Below are positions 51,246 through 63,422 of a stretch of 64,000 nucleotides of DNA, piece by piece. The DNA comes from Acorus gramineus (taxonomy: Eukaryota; Streptophyta; Magnoliopsida; Acorales; Acoraceae): positions 2,879,788-2,943,787 of the forward strand of contig CM060850.1 in NCBI GenBank assembly GCA_030737835.1, in the 5' to 3' direction. Both the position numbers and the translations under genes were made by a program. The notes under the pieces are model-generated. The model was not told the DNA's origin, did no database searches, and worked only from the letters and a program-made list of their open reading frames with translations. Each line of letters opens with the position of its first letter. The stretch's first letter is position 1.

Positions 51246-52790
51246 TTAATACCTCCAAAATGGTCCATGTTTTGAGGACCAATTTTCGTACAAAAGGACA
51301 GATAATAATAATAAAAAAAATGTTGATTAGTGTACCCTATCTTCCCTGAAACTTTGCATGGAAGAAGACACGAAGATAATGACTACCAGAGGCACCTACC
51401 TGCCTTTACATAATATATAGATATCCAAGACACATTATTTTCATAAGGGTGTCCTTTGGTGGAGACTTTTTTAGTTACACCTCCATCAGTGACGCAGTAG
51501 TGCATACTTAATTCCCTTGTTATTCCAACTGTTTGGGAATAAGAGTTGTTGGGTATCTTTTGTAGGTTTGTGTTGGTGGGGGTATATATATATATATATG
51601 ATGAATGGAGCCCATGAAAACCTCCACATATATAACACGTAATGGTATTGTGTCTATTGTCAATTGGCCTCCTGTTTTGTTCGGATCTCAGCCTTTCAAA
51701 ATTAACTAATGCACGATTTTTTCAATACTGTAAAACATTGTTTGATTTTGGCATGTGAGACACTCTTCTTTTTCTTGACAACTGGAGATCGACCAGATTC
51801 TGTTGGCTCTATCATCCAAGCATGGGAATTGCACCCACAAGTCTCAACTTTTTATAACATGGTGTGAGTTTGTATATATCAAACAATTTTTTTAAATCAG
51901 GGAGGTGGTTACAGAGGGGGTGGCGAGGTGGGTGTAAAATGTAAAAAGAAATATCAAAACAAGATAAATGACTTGGTTAAAACTCCACCAGGAGATGTAT
52001 ATGACATGGATTCAATCCAAAATAGATTTATAAGACTTACTAAAGTTATCTCATGTGTTTGTTATAATGATTTTTTCACAAGTGAGTTTGTCTCTTCTAA
52101 TTGAATCAACAACAAATTAATAGATACATCTTCTAATTGAAGACATATGGATGTATCTTTTGCTACACGTGGTACTACAATAATTACAAAAAAAAAAAAA
52201 AAACAGGTTGGTAATGAATCTTTTCTTCTTTTTCTTTGGTGAAACAGGTTGGTAATGAATCATGATCACAGCTAATTTAATTTTACACGAAACAAAGGAA
52301 ACCCTTCTTTTAAACTGTCATTTCTCATCTCATATAACTATGTATATATAAGACTGTGTGTGAATATATAAAATGACATCAAGAACCACATCACATACAT
52401 TGTGTCATACATGAAAACACATGCATGGCTCCAAAAATAAACTTATATAGAAATAAATACATGTTACATGTTTCCAATAATGGTCAGTCAAGTTTGTAAG
52501 GATTTGAGAAATAACAGGTACATGTGTCACGTAATATATACAGCCAATAAAGGTGGGTGAGGTTCTTCAATGCTAAGGGAACGTACCAGATGCTTCCAAT
52601 AATGAGAGGTCCATCTGTTGAGTGGTCAAGGGACCTCCAACAAAAAACCAATCTCTACTCTCTCTCTCTCTCTGTTCCCCATTTTGATTTGTTGTATTTG
52701 TTACGTTTTTAATGGTGGAGCCACGTTGTTTTCAATCCGTACTGTGAAGATTTTGGGGACCCAAAGTAAGAAAAAAAAAAAAAACCTAGG
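51246..52790 (+). repeat. Segmental duplication, copy 1
   Basis: Collinear with 61512-63835 through four anchors: AAAATGGTCCATGTTTTGAG (51255), GGTTTGTGTTGGTGGGG (51565) with CCATGAAAACCTCCACATA, the block 52435-52620 (CCAAAAATAAACTTA .. AACGTACCAGATGCTTCCAA), and 52700-52770 (GTGGAGCCACGTTG .. CGTACTGTGAAGATTTT). No protein is recognised in either copy. It may be the non-coding flank of a duplicated gene. Confidence 0.75.
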
Positions 52791-52865
52791 GTTTGTCTCT
52801 TTAATTGGTTCGTAGTTTCCGATGAGAAGTTATGGCACATAAAGCCTGTATATTACAGTGGTAAA

Positions 52866-53680
52866 AATACAATGGATTATGTTAAGTACAATATTTTTTT
52901 TTTTTATGAGTTTTAAAATTTTTAAAAATAAGATACTAATGAGTTATATATTTTCATAAAAAAAATAATATTATGTATAACTCTTTTTTTAACTTTAATT
53001 TCAATTTACAAGTGTTTAAATTTTTTTTAAAATAGTATAACTCATATAATGAGATATATATTTTTATAATAATATGAAGTATATATTCTAATGAATTGCA
53101 TTGATGTACTTATTGAAAATGTAAAAAAATATTATTGAAGTATATATCTCGTTAATACGAGTATATGCTCTGGTGATTTTCTATCAATATATATGGAACG
53201 AGAATTGGGGTTGGAAAAAAAATTGTGTAACAACGTAACACTCTTTATAAAAATGAAGCATATACTCTAGGATAATGTTATGTACAGTCTTTTTTCCAAG
53301 CTTAATTCTAGTCTACAAGGAATTTTTAAAAAATGGTATATTTCATCTAATAAATTAAAGTACAAGCTTTTATAAAAAATGAAATATATGCTCTAATTAA
53401 TTGCATGAATGCATTTATAAAAAATGTAAAAAATTTATATCGAAATATATATCTTGTTAATGTGAGTATATGCTCAATTGATTCTCTATCGACGCATATG
53501 GAACTAGAATTGGGACTAAAAAAAAAATTGCACTCTATACTCTAATGAATTGAATTAATGCATTTATAGAAAATATAACATATACCTCATTAACGTGATT
53601 GATAATTTTTTATCGACGCATATGAGATTGGAAAAGAATTGTATGTGTGTAACATCACTCTTTGGTAAAAACACATCATC
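52866..53680. repeat. Family D repeats, three consecutive partial copies
   Basis: Copies at about 52866-53210, 53270-53515 and 53530-53650 repeat the same word order: CTAATGAATTGCAT / CTAATTAATTGCAT, CATTTATA(A/G)AAAATGT, ATATATCTCGTTAAT-like, GAGTATATGCTC and TCTATCGACGCATATGGAAC. AT-rich and non-coding. Confidence 0.55.
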
Positions 53681-55154
53681 CAATCTATCTATATACCAAT
53701 GAAAAATGTTTTCAATTTGTATGTAACACAATTTTATATATTTACCCCTAATAAATTTGTTAAAGTATATTATTATCCAAAACCAATATTTATTATCATA
53801 ATCTTATCTTAGGATTTTAAAGATATATTAAATTAATGGTGGTGATTGTGTCACGTCATCATATTTTGTTTTGTTGTTAATGATGTTTTATTAGATTTAG
53901 ATTGAGAAAATCATGGAATATAGATAATAAAGAAATAATTTTGAGTTAAATGTGAGTTTTAACATTTGATCTTACTTTTCATCTTCAAATAATTATTTTG
54001 GAGAAAAATCTATTTCATAGTCATAAGTACATATCGAAAAGCTTTTTGAAAGAGCTATTGATTACCCCAATTTGAGTTATACTTAGAAAAGTTATAAATT
54101 TTTATTGAATTTCAAGAATAATTTAATTCTTGATTGTTTTTGTATCTATACATAATTTGAATAATATCATCTATATCCACCAAATAATAATATACATATA
54201 TATATACCTCTAAAAATCACATTTTAACAAAATATCCTTGATGATTTGTTATTTCTAATAATGGTGTAACTTGGGCAGGTTAGGTTGAGTTGTAACTCAA
54301 CCAGAACCCAACTAGAGGTTAGAGAAACCCAATCCGACCCTCAGGTTTAAGAAGCTCAATCCGAACCCAACCCATTGAGTTCTATTCCGGTTTAGGTTAG
54401 ATTCAAGTTTGATTCAAGTTGGGTTGGGTTCAGATTTAACTTAAAAAATATATTATTTAAAACAATTAAAACTTTGCAAGAGTCAATTCTCTGCAAAACA
54501 AAAATAAAAATAAATAAATATGTGAAAACTTTAGATGTAAAAGATTTTACATAAAAATAAATTGTATAATCCAAATTTTATCATATACATTAAAAAATTA
54601 ATTATAAGTTTACTTAAAACATTTTATTTAGATTTGAAAACTTCAAGTTCGAGTTGCTCTGGGTTACCTAAACCTTCAACCCAAACCCAACCCAACTTAA
54701 GTCAAGTTGTTTCGGTTCAGGATCTCGTTGAACCTGAACGCTAAAATTACAGCTCAAATCCGCCCGTTTTCAAATAAAAAGGTTTTTTTGTGGGCTATCC
54801 ACTGGAATCGTCGCAAATCATATTATTGTGATGAAAAATCACAATTTTTTTAAGGTGATTTGAACAACCGATAATTATGACAGTAGCAAAACCCTATTTT
54901 CTTGAGATGATATATTATTCCTATTATATCATATTTTGATATGTATATATAATTCACTAAAAATGTTGGTTCTTTTTTAAAAAAAATGACAGTATAAAAT
55001 TATAAATGACTGACCTAATATTTTCCAATTTGATATATATTTCCCGGTCTATCAATCTCTTAAAAAAAAAAAAATTGAGTAAGGGCCAACAAAATATACC
55101 ACTGAAAAAAATAAGAAACAATTGGAAAAATGATATGTTCAGTCTTTATTGTAA
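53681..55154. other. AT-rich intergenic DNA with a possible old hAT element
   Basis: At about 54255-54770 there are clustered GGGTTGGGTT / AACCCAACCC words on both sides of an AT-rich core, resembling the subterminal repeats of the hAT elements at 24030 and 58843. No clean termini or 8-bp duplication were found. No genes. Confidence 0.4.
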
Positions 55155-55375
55155 TCTCAATTGAGTTCACACTGGGTTTTTTTTTTTTTAATTACACTCT
55201 ATAAATGAAGTGCATATTGTTATATAAAATAAAGTATATATTGAGATATATTAACATTTTTTTTTAAATTAAAAAATTAAAAAATATTATGATAAAAACT
55301 CATATACTATAATATTGCAGTATATATTACATTATGATAGCATATGAGACTGTAAAATGAATTGAGTGTATCAAT
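55155..55375. repeat. Dispersed repeat family E, copy 3
   Basis: Collinear with 11015-11245 and 36590-36795: AATGAAGTGCATATTGTTAT, then CAGTATATATTACATTATGA, then a GAGTGTATCAATGCTC end. Confidence 0.55.
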
Positions 55376-55830
55376 GCTCAAACAATTATTACTTCGTTTG
55401 AAAACCACTAATGATTTTAAAAACTGCCTTATTTATTCAATAAAACTCTGATGCACTGTTGGGTCCTACGTTTCAATCTCGCTTGCCGGTATTCCCTCCG
55501 CGGTTTCTGCATTTGGGTTCAAAAATATTGTATTAATTTCAATTTATGCAATCACTATGTACTATGTGTATACAAATTCAAAACACCTAGATATCAAATC
55601 ATACATAAATCACACTTATAGGTATAAGTTGCATATTTATAAGGGATTTAACGTAATTACAAGGAGGCAATACTTTTAAATTAGGAAAATATCTAAAAAA
55701 ATCTTACAAATGTTAGAAATACCCAAATCAACTACTTTTTAAAATTATACCTAAAAAAGTTTTGTTTCACAATTTTAAAAAGTAAAATGACTTGATTATC
55801 ATTAATTTCTAATTTTTAAAGATTCTTTTA

Positions 55831-56253
55831 TCCCCCATTTGAATATGGAATAGTCCAGGAAATAAATAAGAATAAAGCAGAATAGATGTTTTTTTGTTGT
55901 TTAGATGTAGGAAATACCCAAAGGATATACTATGTTGGAATAAACTGGTATAAAATAGTATATGGATTCCAACCAACTTCTGGAATTAAAGTTATTCCAG
56001 GTTATTCCACGCAAAGAATATGTGGGCTCATTGTCAAATCAACTGTCATTACCTCTTACAAATCACATGTCAAATCATCTATCATTATTTTTCACATTTT
56101 ACTCAAACAATAAAAAATTTATTATCACATTTTTCAATTAGAATAATTCAAAACACAACCAAACAAAAAATCATTTTATCTTTATTTATATTCACTTATA
56201 CCGGAATAACTGTATACCGAATAATAAATCATATTCCGTATTCAAACGGAGGC
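55831..56253. mobile_element. PIF/Harbinger-like MITE, 423 bp
   Basis: Left TCCCCCATTTGAATATGGAA and right TATTCCGTATTCAAACGGAG-GC are inverted repeats of about 20 bases. TTA lies directly on both sides (55828-55830 and 56254-56256). Related copies: 11570-12042, 49905-50378, 63011-63422. Confidence 0.82.
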
Positions 56254-56563
56254 TTAAGTATTTTCCATTTAAATTATTAAAGTAATATAAATATCTGAAA
56301 AGGCAAAACTTTTTCTAATTTTGAGACCTCCTCAATGTTGAAACTGAAAACCCAAACTAAATTTTCAATTTTTTGAATCATCTTTTCTAATAATAAAACG
56401 ACGCAACAACAAATACGGACAAATCTTGGACCGATTGTTCTGTTTCTGATACGTTTCAGAGAGAATCCGAAGAAAATTAAAACAGAATCGACTTTTTCCT
56501 TTCCTCTTCTCTATTTCAAATATTGTGATTGATTGAAAGTTTTTTATTTATATAATATAAGTA

Positions 56564-56571
56564 TATATAAA
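56564..56571 (+). promoter_or_regulatory. Candidate TATA box of the BOI-related RING gene
   Basis: TATATAAA about 115 bases upstream of the preferred start codon (56686). Motif and spacing only. Confidence 0.4.
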
Positions 56572-56685
56572 GGTTTTTATTTATATTAGCAAAACAAATA
56601 AACTCAACAACCTTCCTTGTTTATTCTGCAAAAACAAGGACAAATAAAGGGGTGGGCTCTTTTTTTGGGAGGGATTTGTTTGACC

Positions 56686-57679
56686 ATGGCAGTTCAAGAT
56701 AACACAGAGACCCTCTCTCTCCCTTTCTTCAACCCGCATGAATGTTTGGATTTCATGGAGTTCGTCAATGGATCCCTTCATCAAAAACAACACCATGTTC
56801 TGCAACAGCCCAAACAACAAAAGATCCTTAACGCGCTGAGTCAGGAATTTGTGGATTTCATGGAGTTTCAGGGCTTCAACGAATCCCTTCAACAACAGCA
56901 ACAACAACGGGAGATCGACCTGTTTTTATTGATAGAGGTAATTCTCATCAAAAACAAATCATGGGTTTTGTCTTGGATTCAAAATACTTGTGTGGGTCAT
57001 CTTTAAAACAAGTAAAGATTGGATTTTCAATCGATTGCTCACTATGGGTGTTACTGTTTTTATTGATAGAGATGATTCTCAGTAGAAACGAATCATGGGT
57101 TTTGTCTTGGATTCAAAATACTTGTGTGGGTCATCTTTAAACCGAGTAAAGATTGGATTTTTAATCGATTGTTCACTGTGGGTGTTGCAGAACGAGAGGT
57201 TCAGATTGGTTCTTCAGCGTTTGATAGGGCAACACACATCAACTGTGTTGAAGAACTTTGAATCGAGGGTTTCGTACATACTAAACAAGAAAGACGAAGA
57301 GATCACAAAAGCCAATACGAAGATGATCGAACTGGTGAATTATGTGTGGAAACTCGAAACAGAGAAGCAGTTGTGGCAGAGGACGGCGTGGGAAGCTGAA
57401 GCGGCTGTTGTGACACTCAACAATGCTCTGCAACGGGTGAAAGAATCCGACGATGCGAGCTCCGAATGTTGCAGTTCGTCGGATGATCGAACGGTTGCTG
57501 ATGCGCGGACGACGGAGGGTATGGTCGTCGTCCCTTGCAGGGTTTGCGCGTCTCGAGATTCGTGCATGCTCATGATCCCATGCAGGCACCTGTGTTGTTG
57601 CAGGACATGTGATGATAAAGTTCAACTCTGCCCGGTTTGTAGTTCTGCGAAAAATTGTAGCATTGAAGTGTTCTTTTGA
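56686..57679 (+). CDS. BOI-related (BRG-type) RING E3 ubiquitin ligase, two exons
   Basis: Exons 56686-56937 and 57191-57679, GT-AG and phase 0, giving 246 residues. Exon 1 (MAVQDNTETLSLPFFNPHE..) is Gln-rich. Exon 2 begins NERFRLVLQRL and has a long helix (IGQHTSTVLKNFESRVSYIL, NKKDEEITKANTKMIEL..), the coiled-coil that precedes the RING in this family. It ends with a C-terminal C3HC4 RING: CRVCASRD, CMLMIPCRHLCCCRTCD, CPVCSSAK, SIEVFF. Arabidopsis BOI and BRG proteins attenuate pathogen- and stress-induced cell death and interact with DELLA proteins; applying that here is inference. An in-frame ATG at 56617 would add 23 residues; the ATG at 56686 is preferred because it has the better context (ACCATGGC). 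The intron holds a duplicated exon-intron junction (see 56921-57188). Confidence 0.9.
56921..57188 (+). repeat. 134-bp tandem duplication spanning the exon 1 / intron junction
   Basis: Units start at 56921 and about 57055. Each has TGTTTTTATTGATAGAG, then ATCATGGGTTTTGTCTTGGA, TTCAAAATACTTGTGTGGGT and GTAAAGATTGGATTTT. In unit 1, GATAGAG is followed by GTAATT (the donor used); in unit 2 it is followed by ATGATT, so the duplicate donor is lost. Both units lie before the single acceptor at 57189. Confidence 0.9.
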
Positions 57680-57734
57680 GTGATGGCTTGTAATCTTCTC
57701 ATCAAAACTCTGATGGGTTCTTTTTGTTATGAAA

Positions 57735-57757
57735 TAATAATAATAATAATAATAATT
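57735..57757. repeat. (AAT)n microsatellite
   Basis: About eight ATA/AAT triplets in the 3' flank of the RING gene. A similar TTA-repeat tract lies at about 8527-8553, and TA dinucleotide runs lie near 51582 and 63645. Confidence 0.8.
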
Positions 57758-57998
57758 GGGTAAGCACAGCCATCAAAGATGTGACTATGATCCCATCTCT
57801 CAATTCACGTGTTGAGATAAGTTATTCTTAATTTTATGAGATAAAATATCCACTAATTTTGTAATTATTCATGTACATGTGAAAATCATGAGATGAGAAT
57901 AAATGTTATTTCATTACTTGGTAGAAAAAAAAACATTATTTTCATGTCAAAATGAAGAGAAATGTTTGCACTTAATTTTATGCAGTATATTTTTTATA

Positions 57999-58273
57999 GG
58001 GATTTTTAGTTTTAAGTCCCCACAAACTATCATATTTAGTGATCGATCCCTCCCTTCTTCGTATTTAGGTTTTAGTCCTCCGATTTAAAGGATAATTCAT
58101 GGATAGGTCCCTCACAGGGACTAAAAAGTAAATTAAATAATTTATGGATAGGTCCCTCTTAGGGACTAAAAAGGAACTATCATTTAAATCGGGGGACTAA
58201 AACCTAAATACGAAGAAGGGAGGGATCGATCACTAAATATGATGGTTTGTGGAGACTTAAAACTAAAAATCCA
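57999..58273. mobile_element. Mutator-like MITE, copy 2 (275 bp)
   Basis: Termini GGGATTTTTAGTTTTAAGTC and GACTTAAAACTAAAAATCC(A), with 9-bp duplication TTTTTTATA (57990-57998 and 58274-58282). The two halves form extended inverted similarity (GGGAGGGATCGATC against GATCGATCCCTCCC). Nearly the same sequence as 7644-7923. Confidence 0.9.
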
Positions 58274-58842
58274 TTTTTTATAACAAGCGTGGACTATTTT
58301 TCCAATTTTAAAATTAAAATAATAATTTTAATTTTTAATGAACAAATATGAATAAGCCTATAAAAATAATAAAGTGATAAACTCCAAAACGAGGATAATT
58401 TATCCTCAAAAACTTTCACTACTTACCAGTACCAAAGTGTACCAATTCACAAAACACTTTGGAATCATTTTTCACGTGTGACATTATATAGGGTATTTCT
58501 GATGGAAAATTTTCATATCAGTATATACTAACAAGATTTTCATCAATACGTGTTTGTATGAATGACACGTGTTTATCAAAAAAGCATTAATATTTCTATG
58601 AATGATTTTTAATTAATAAAATATTTTCAACTTTTTATGGGTACGTGTGATCTATTAAAAAAAAGTATCAATGAGATTCTCATCAGTACATATTGATATG
58701 AAAATTTTCTCTTTTAAGACGCTATTGTAATTTCTTATTCTTCTTCCACTTTTGCTGTAATTTCTTTGTCTTCTCTGAAACCCTCCTCCATGTACGAATA
58801 CTCAAACCACTCACCCTAAAAGTGCTGATTATGCATTGAAAC

Positions 58843-59390
58843 TAGGCATGTCAATGGGTTATGGGTTAATTAGGACCCGACCTGAACTTGACATGATAAA
58901 AGGTGTAAATATCATACCTAAAGGACCCGACAATTAAAACGGGATGAGTCTAGGTCCACCCCGACCCAATCATATGGACCTGATTGACCCAATCCAAATA
59001 CTATGTGATTTTTCTATTTATGATCAAACCCAACACCCATGATCTAACCAATATTTATAACTAAATATTGAATAATCATTTAAAATTTTAAGCATGTAAA
59101 ATATTTTTATAACCTTTTGACATCACGAAAAAGCATAATAAACTAAACCGTATTCCAAATGTTCCCTCATAAAACATTAAGAAATAAAAAAAATGAAGAA
59201 CTATTTAATTATAATACACTAGACTCTATTAAAAATAAATAAATGAAGTCATTGTAGACCCTTAAAAAATTCATTGACCTCTCTTTATCTGTCCTAAATA
59301 TGTTAATTGGTTGACCCGATCAGACCCGACCCGAGACCCACTTTGGGCACAACAATCAAAAGACCCCGACCCGACCCGTTGATGGGCCTA
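58843..59390. mobile_element. hAT element 1 of a stacked pair (548 bp)
   Basis: Termini TAGGCATGTCAA and TTGATGGGCCTA. It is flanked by the 8-bp duplication ATTGAAAC at 58835-58842 and 59391-59398. GACCCGACC-type subterminal repeats are present at both ends. No transposase. Confidence 0.88.
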
Positions 59391-59398
59391 ATTGAAAC

Positions 59399-60299
59399 TA
59401 GGCCTGTCAACTGGTCGGGTCCGGGCCAAGTCAGGTCAAGGTGGACCCGGATCCGACCCGTGGCAAGACCCGACGAATCCAGGTCCAACCTAGCTAGGAC
59501 CTAACAGGTCCTTAGAAATGTGGACCCGAACCCGTCGAACCCTGGTCTGACCAGACCCGAATATGGTTAATAAAAAAAAAGGAGAGCTCATGAATTTTCT
59601 TATCATTCTATTAGGAAACTTTTGTATAAAGCATTAGTTTTTATTGAGCTTTCTAAATTGGTGTCCAGACACTATGTTTGAACATATTTTTATACAATTC
59701 AAAATAAGTAAAAATATGTGAATGAATTATTAAACAACATTCAAAACAATAAACTAACATATAACATTCAAAGTAACGATGACATATAACATATATAACA
59801 TAAATCTAAATAATATAACAATGAATTAAAAGGGAGAGCTAATGGTTATTTGTGTCACAAAGTAAACATTCAAAACAATAAACACTACATATTAGCTTAA
59901 ACAACATCCAAAACAATAAACACTAACATATTAACCTAAACAATAAACATAAATCATGCAACAAACTAATTAATTATAAAAATTCAAAAGTTAATACGGC
60001 TTGTCAACGGGTGGACTTGGTTTATATGGGTTATAATTTTATGGGTTTGATTATGGACTTATGGATACAAAATGAATTAAAACTTATTCTTCTAACTTGA
60101 TAAATAAGAAATAAAATTTGGGTCAACTAATACTAATAGTCTTGTAATATATGAGTATATATTAATAAAACATTTGGATCTCGGATCTAACAGGTCGGGC
60201 GGGGTGTTTGTATGTTCGGGGTTCACCTAGTCGGGTTCAAATCAGATCAAATATATTACACGTGTAATAGATCCGAGTCGGGTCGACCTGTCAGGTCTA
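59399..60299. mobile_element. hAT element 2 of a stacked pair (901 bp)
   Basis: Termini TAGGCCTGTCAACTGG and CGACCTGTCAGGTCTA. The left flank is ATTGAAAC (59391-59398, shared with element 1) and the right flank is ACTGAAAC (60300-60307), one mismatch. Dense GGGTCGGGTCC-type subterminal repeats. No transposase. Confidence 0.82.
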
Positions 60300-60658
60300 A
60301 CTGAAACCCCAACTCAGATTTTATTTTAATTTTAAAATATGGGACTGTTTTAGAAAAAGCCACGTGGTTCCCGACCGTTTTTCCTTTTTTTGGTCGATTT
60401 TTCTGACGTGGCTGTGATTATGCCATGTCAGCTTTATAAACGGGCTGAAGACTGAAGCGTGGATAATGTTATCGTGATGTCCAAACAAGTTACCGTCGTG
60501 GGTTAAAATGGGACCTGTAAATAGCAATTGGATTTTTGATAGTGGCACATTTAATAATTATAAATAATGGGAGGCTCTGATATTAGATATAATGTGAAAT
60601 TAATCAATTAGATCCAATTAAGAATCTCATTAAGCTCTTCGGCTCTTGGACACAAGAT

Positions 60659-60873
60659 TGAGTTAGATCGATAATTTAATTGTCCAACACAATCGTAACC
60701 TCTTGATCTTATAAAGTCATTATAATTGAGATATAAAATTATGATCAATTACATTCTAACTTTTTCTGTTTTAAAATTCAATTAAATTGCGTATCTTAAA
60801 GTAGTAAGATCAAACAATTACGATCGCATTGAACAATTAAATTATTGAACATGCGTTGGACGGCCTAACTCAA
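60659..60873. repeat. Inverted-repeat (foldback) element
   Basis: The left arm contains TTGAGTTAGATCGATAATTT and AATTGTCCAACACAATCGTA. The right arm, at about 60805-60873, carries their inverses (TACGATCGCATTGAACAATT, AAATTATTGAACATGCGTTG, CTAACTCAA). Arms of about 65 bases flank a spacer of about 95. Possibly a MITE; the target duplication is not resolved. Confidence 0.6.
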
Positions 60874-61588
60874 TTTGCTTTTTTTTTTGTGTAATGTTTT
60901 TGCTTTCTCTATTCTCTCCCATCCCCATTCAACCAGAGTTTATTTTTATTTTGAATGGAATTGATATTCACCTACAATTTCGCTAAAAAATATATATTTA
61001 ATTGTATAATTTATTAATAATTAAAAATATTAAACAAATATAATAATCCCTTAAATTGTAATCCCACACATTACTAATAATAAGAAAAAACAAACTTGCA
61101 TGTATAGCAGATTCACTTATTTAATGATTTTAATGATTCTTGATCTTTTCCATCTTCAACAGCCTGTGTTTGTATGTGAGGTTAAAACACTAATATTTTT
61201 ATAATGTTGTGTTTTAAACTCAACTTTTGAAAAATATTAATTTATTCGATTTTTAACTATAAAATTTTTTAACTTAAAAATGAAATATAATGGTATGAAA
61301 AATAAACATTAAAAATGTATTTAAATTTTTTTTAACTTTTTAAACGCAGGATGTACAAATTTAGTTGTCCAATTGTTTATTGTTTGAGAAATGCAACAGT
61401 CATTCAATCTGCATCGGAAAATGAGGTTATAAAAAATACATGCATGGCACTTTCATTGCAATGACACCAAACACAAGACAGCTTTAATTTGGTGGTTAAA
61501 AAAAATCATGGACTTCCAAAATGGTCCTTGGTTTTTGAGGACCAGTTTTCATTTAAAAGGATAGATAAAAATACAGTGGAATATCTTA

Positions 61589-61985
61589 GAGCATCTTCAA
61601 TGGATATGTTAACTAACATGTTAGTATCATATTTTACATAACATACAAAAATATTACTCCAATGGGCATGTTAAGAGGGAGCTAAATGTGGACCCCACGT
61701 GTCAGATGTTATCTTTCATGTTAATTGTAGCTAGTGTTTTAGTTAGCCAAATGTGGACCCCACGTGATAGTTCTCTTTAAAAAAATAATAAAAAATACAT
61801 TTGAAAGGTTGAATGAGTGGAGAGGTGGGATCTACTTTTGATTTGACTAATTTATTTAGCTAATTCATTGGAGAAACAACAACCAATTAAATAGGAATGC
61901 AGTAAATGAGTGTGTAGTAGAGGTATAAAATACTGACATGACACTTTAACATCTTGTTTAACTAACATATATATTAAAAATGTTC
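61589..61985. mobile_element. PIF/Harbinger-like (Tourist-type) MITE, 397 bp
   Basis: Left GAGCATCTTCAATGG, right inverse-like TTAAAAATGTTC, with TTA on each side (61586-61588, 61986-61988). The GAGCATCT(C/T)CAATGG terminus is a familiar plant MITE end. It contains two ATGTGGACCCCACGTG words (61688, 61751). Confidence 0.75.
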
Positions 61986-63010
61986 TTACACGCTATTCTA
62001 TAGTTTTTGAACCAAAAAAATTTGTTAGGCTGTACTTCTTTTACTCTCTTTTTTTTTTTCCCTTATAAACGGGTGGTCTTTGATGGAGATTTCAATACAA
62101 TGACGTTCTGGTGAATATCTATATATGTATTGTCTGCAAGTTTTTGTTGGTTTGTGTTGGTGGGGTTATATCATATATATATGATGGAGGGCCATGAAAA
62201 CCTCCACATACAACGCATGTGATATGCAGATGGTGTTGTCTTTTGGCTTAGCTGGCTAGCTCCTATTTTGCTCGGATCTCAAACTTTTAATATCATGATT
62301 GTTGGAAAATATATATATATTTTTGGAGTGAAGTTGGAAAACAATTTTAAAGAAGTCATCAGTAATGAATATGAGATTTACAAACAAAGAGAACATCACA
62401 TCAGTGAGAAAACACAATTTTGAAAAGATAACATGGGTTAGCATGAATCTGATATTTTTAAATTTATTTTTAAATAAAAAAAAATTTATAACTTAATTAA
62501 AAGCTATAGACATATTTTTATAAATGAATTCTCAAAAGTTAACTTTTTCATATTCTTTAAAGAGACAGCTTCCTTTTAAACTCAGTTTTTTTAAAAAAAT
62601 TAATTTTCAAACTCACATTAAACGCACCCTAAGTTTATATTCACCAGACAAAATATGAGAATTTATTATAACACATGAGATACAAAATATTAAGAGACAA
62701 CTCATAAATGTTTTCATGAATTTTTTTCTCACCTCTGTTAAAAACTCTCTCCACATGTTTGTCTTCCTTTGCCATAGAATAACTTGTTAATGTTGTGATT
62801 ATATAAATCTAAAAATCTCTAACTTCTGACACAAGTAATCTGTTAGATGATTTTGGAAGATCATTTTAAATATTAATCAATTAAGATTAAAAAAATTAAT
62901 TAATCATGTCAATATAATGGGGTTCTTCATACCCATTAAATCCAAGCAATTAAGCAACCGCATTCTTTATACATAGCCCTTCTGTGACTTGTATAAATAT
63001 TAACATTTTA

Positions 63011-63422
63011 GCCTCCGTATGGATATAGAATAAGACTTATTATTTTGGAATATATGGTTATACCAATATAGGTGGATAAAACAGTAAAATAAGTGATTTT
63101 GTGTTTGGTTATATTTTGAATTATTCTCGTTAGGAAAATAATAATAAATTAAATTTTGTTATAGCTTGTTTATATACATCAAATGCAAAAAAAATGATGA
63201 TAGTTGATTTGATAAATGATTTATAAGAGGTGATGACAGTTGATTTGATAATGAATTCACATGTTTTTTAGATAGAATGTTGACTGAAATCCATATATTA
63301 ATTTATATCAATTTATCTAGGCATGCATCATCCTTAGATATTCAATGCACTCTAACATCCAAATTCTTTTATTCCACTTTACTCCGTGTTATCCAATCTC
63401 ATATTCTATATCCATATCCGGC
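63011..63422. mobile_element. PIF/Harbinger-like MITE, 412 bp
   Basis: Left GCCTCCGTATGGATATAGAA and right TTCTATATCCATATCCGGC are inverted repeats. Flanks TTA and TCA (one mismatch). The interior GATGATAGTTGATTTGATAA is shared with 11570-12042. Confidence 0.8.
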
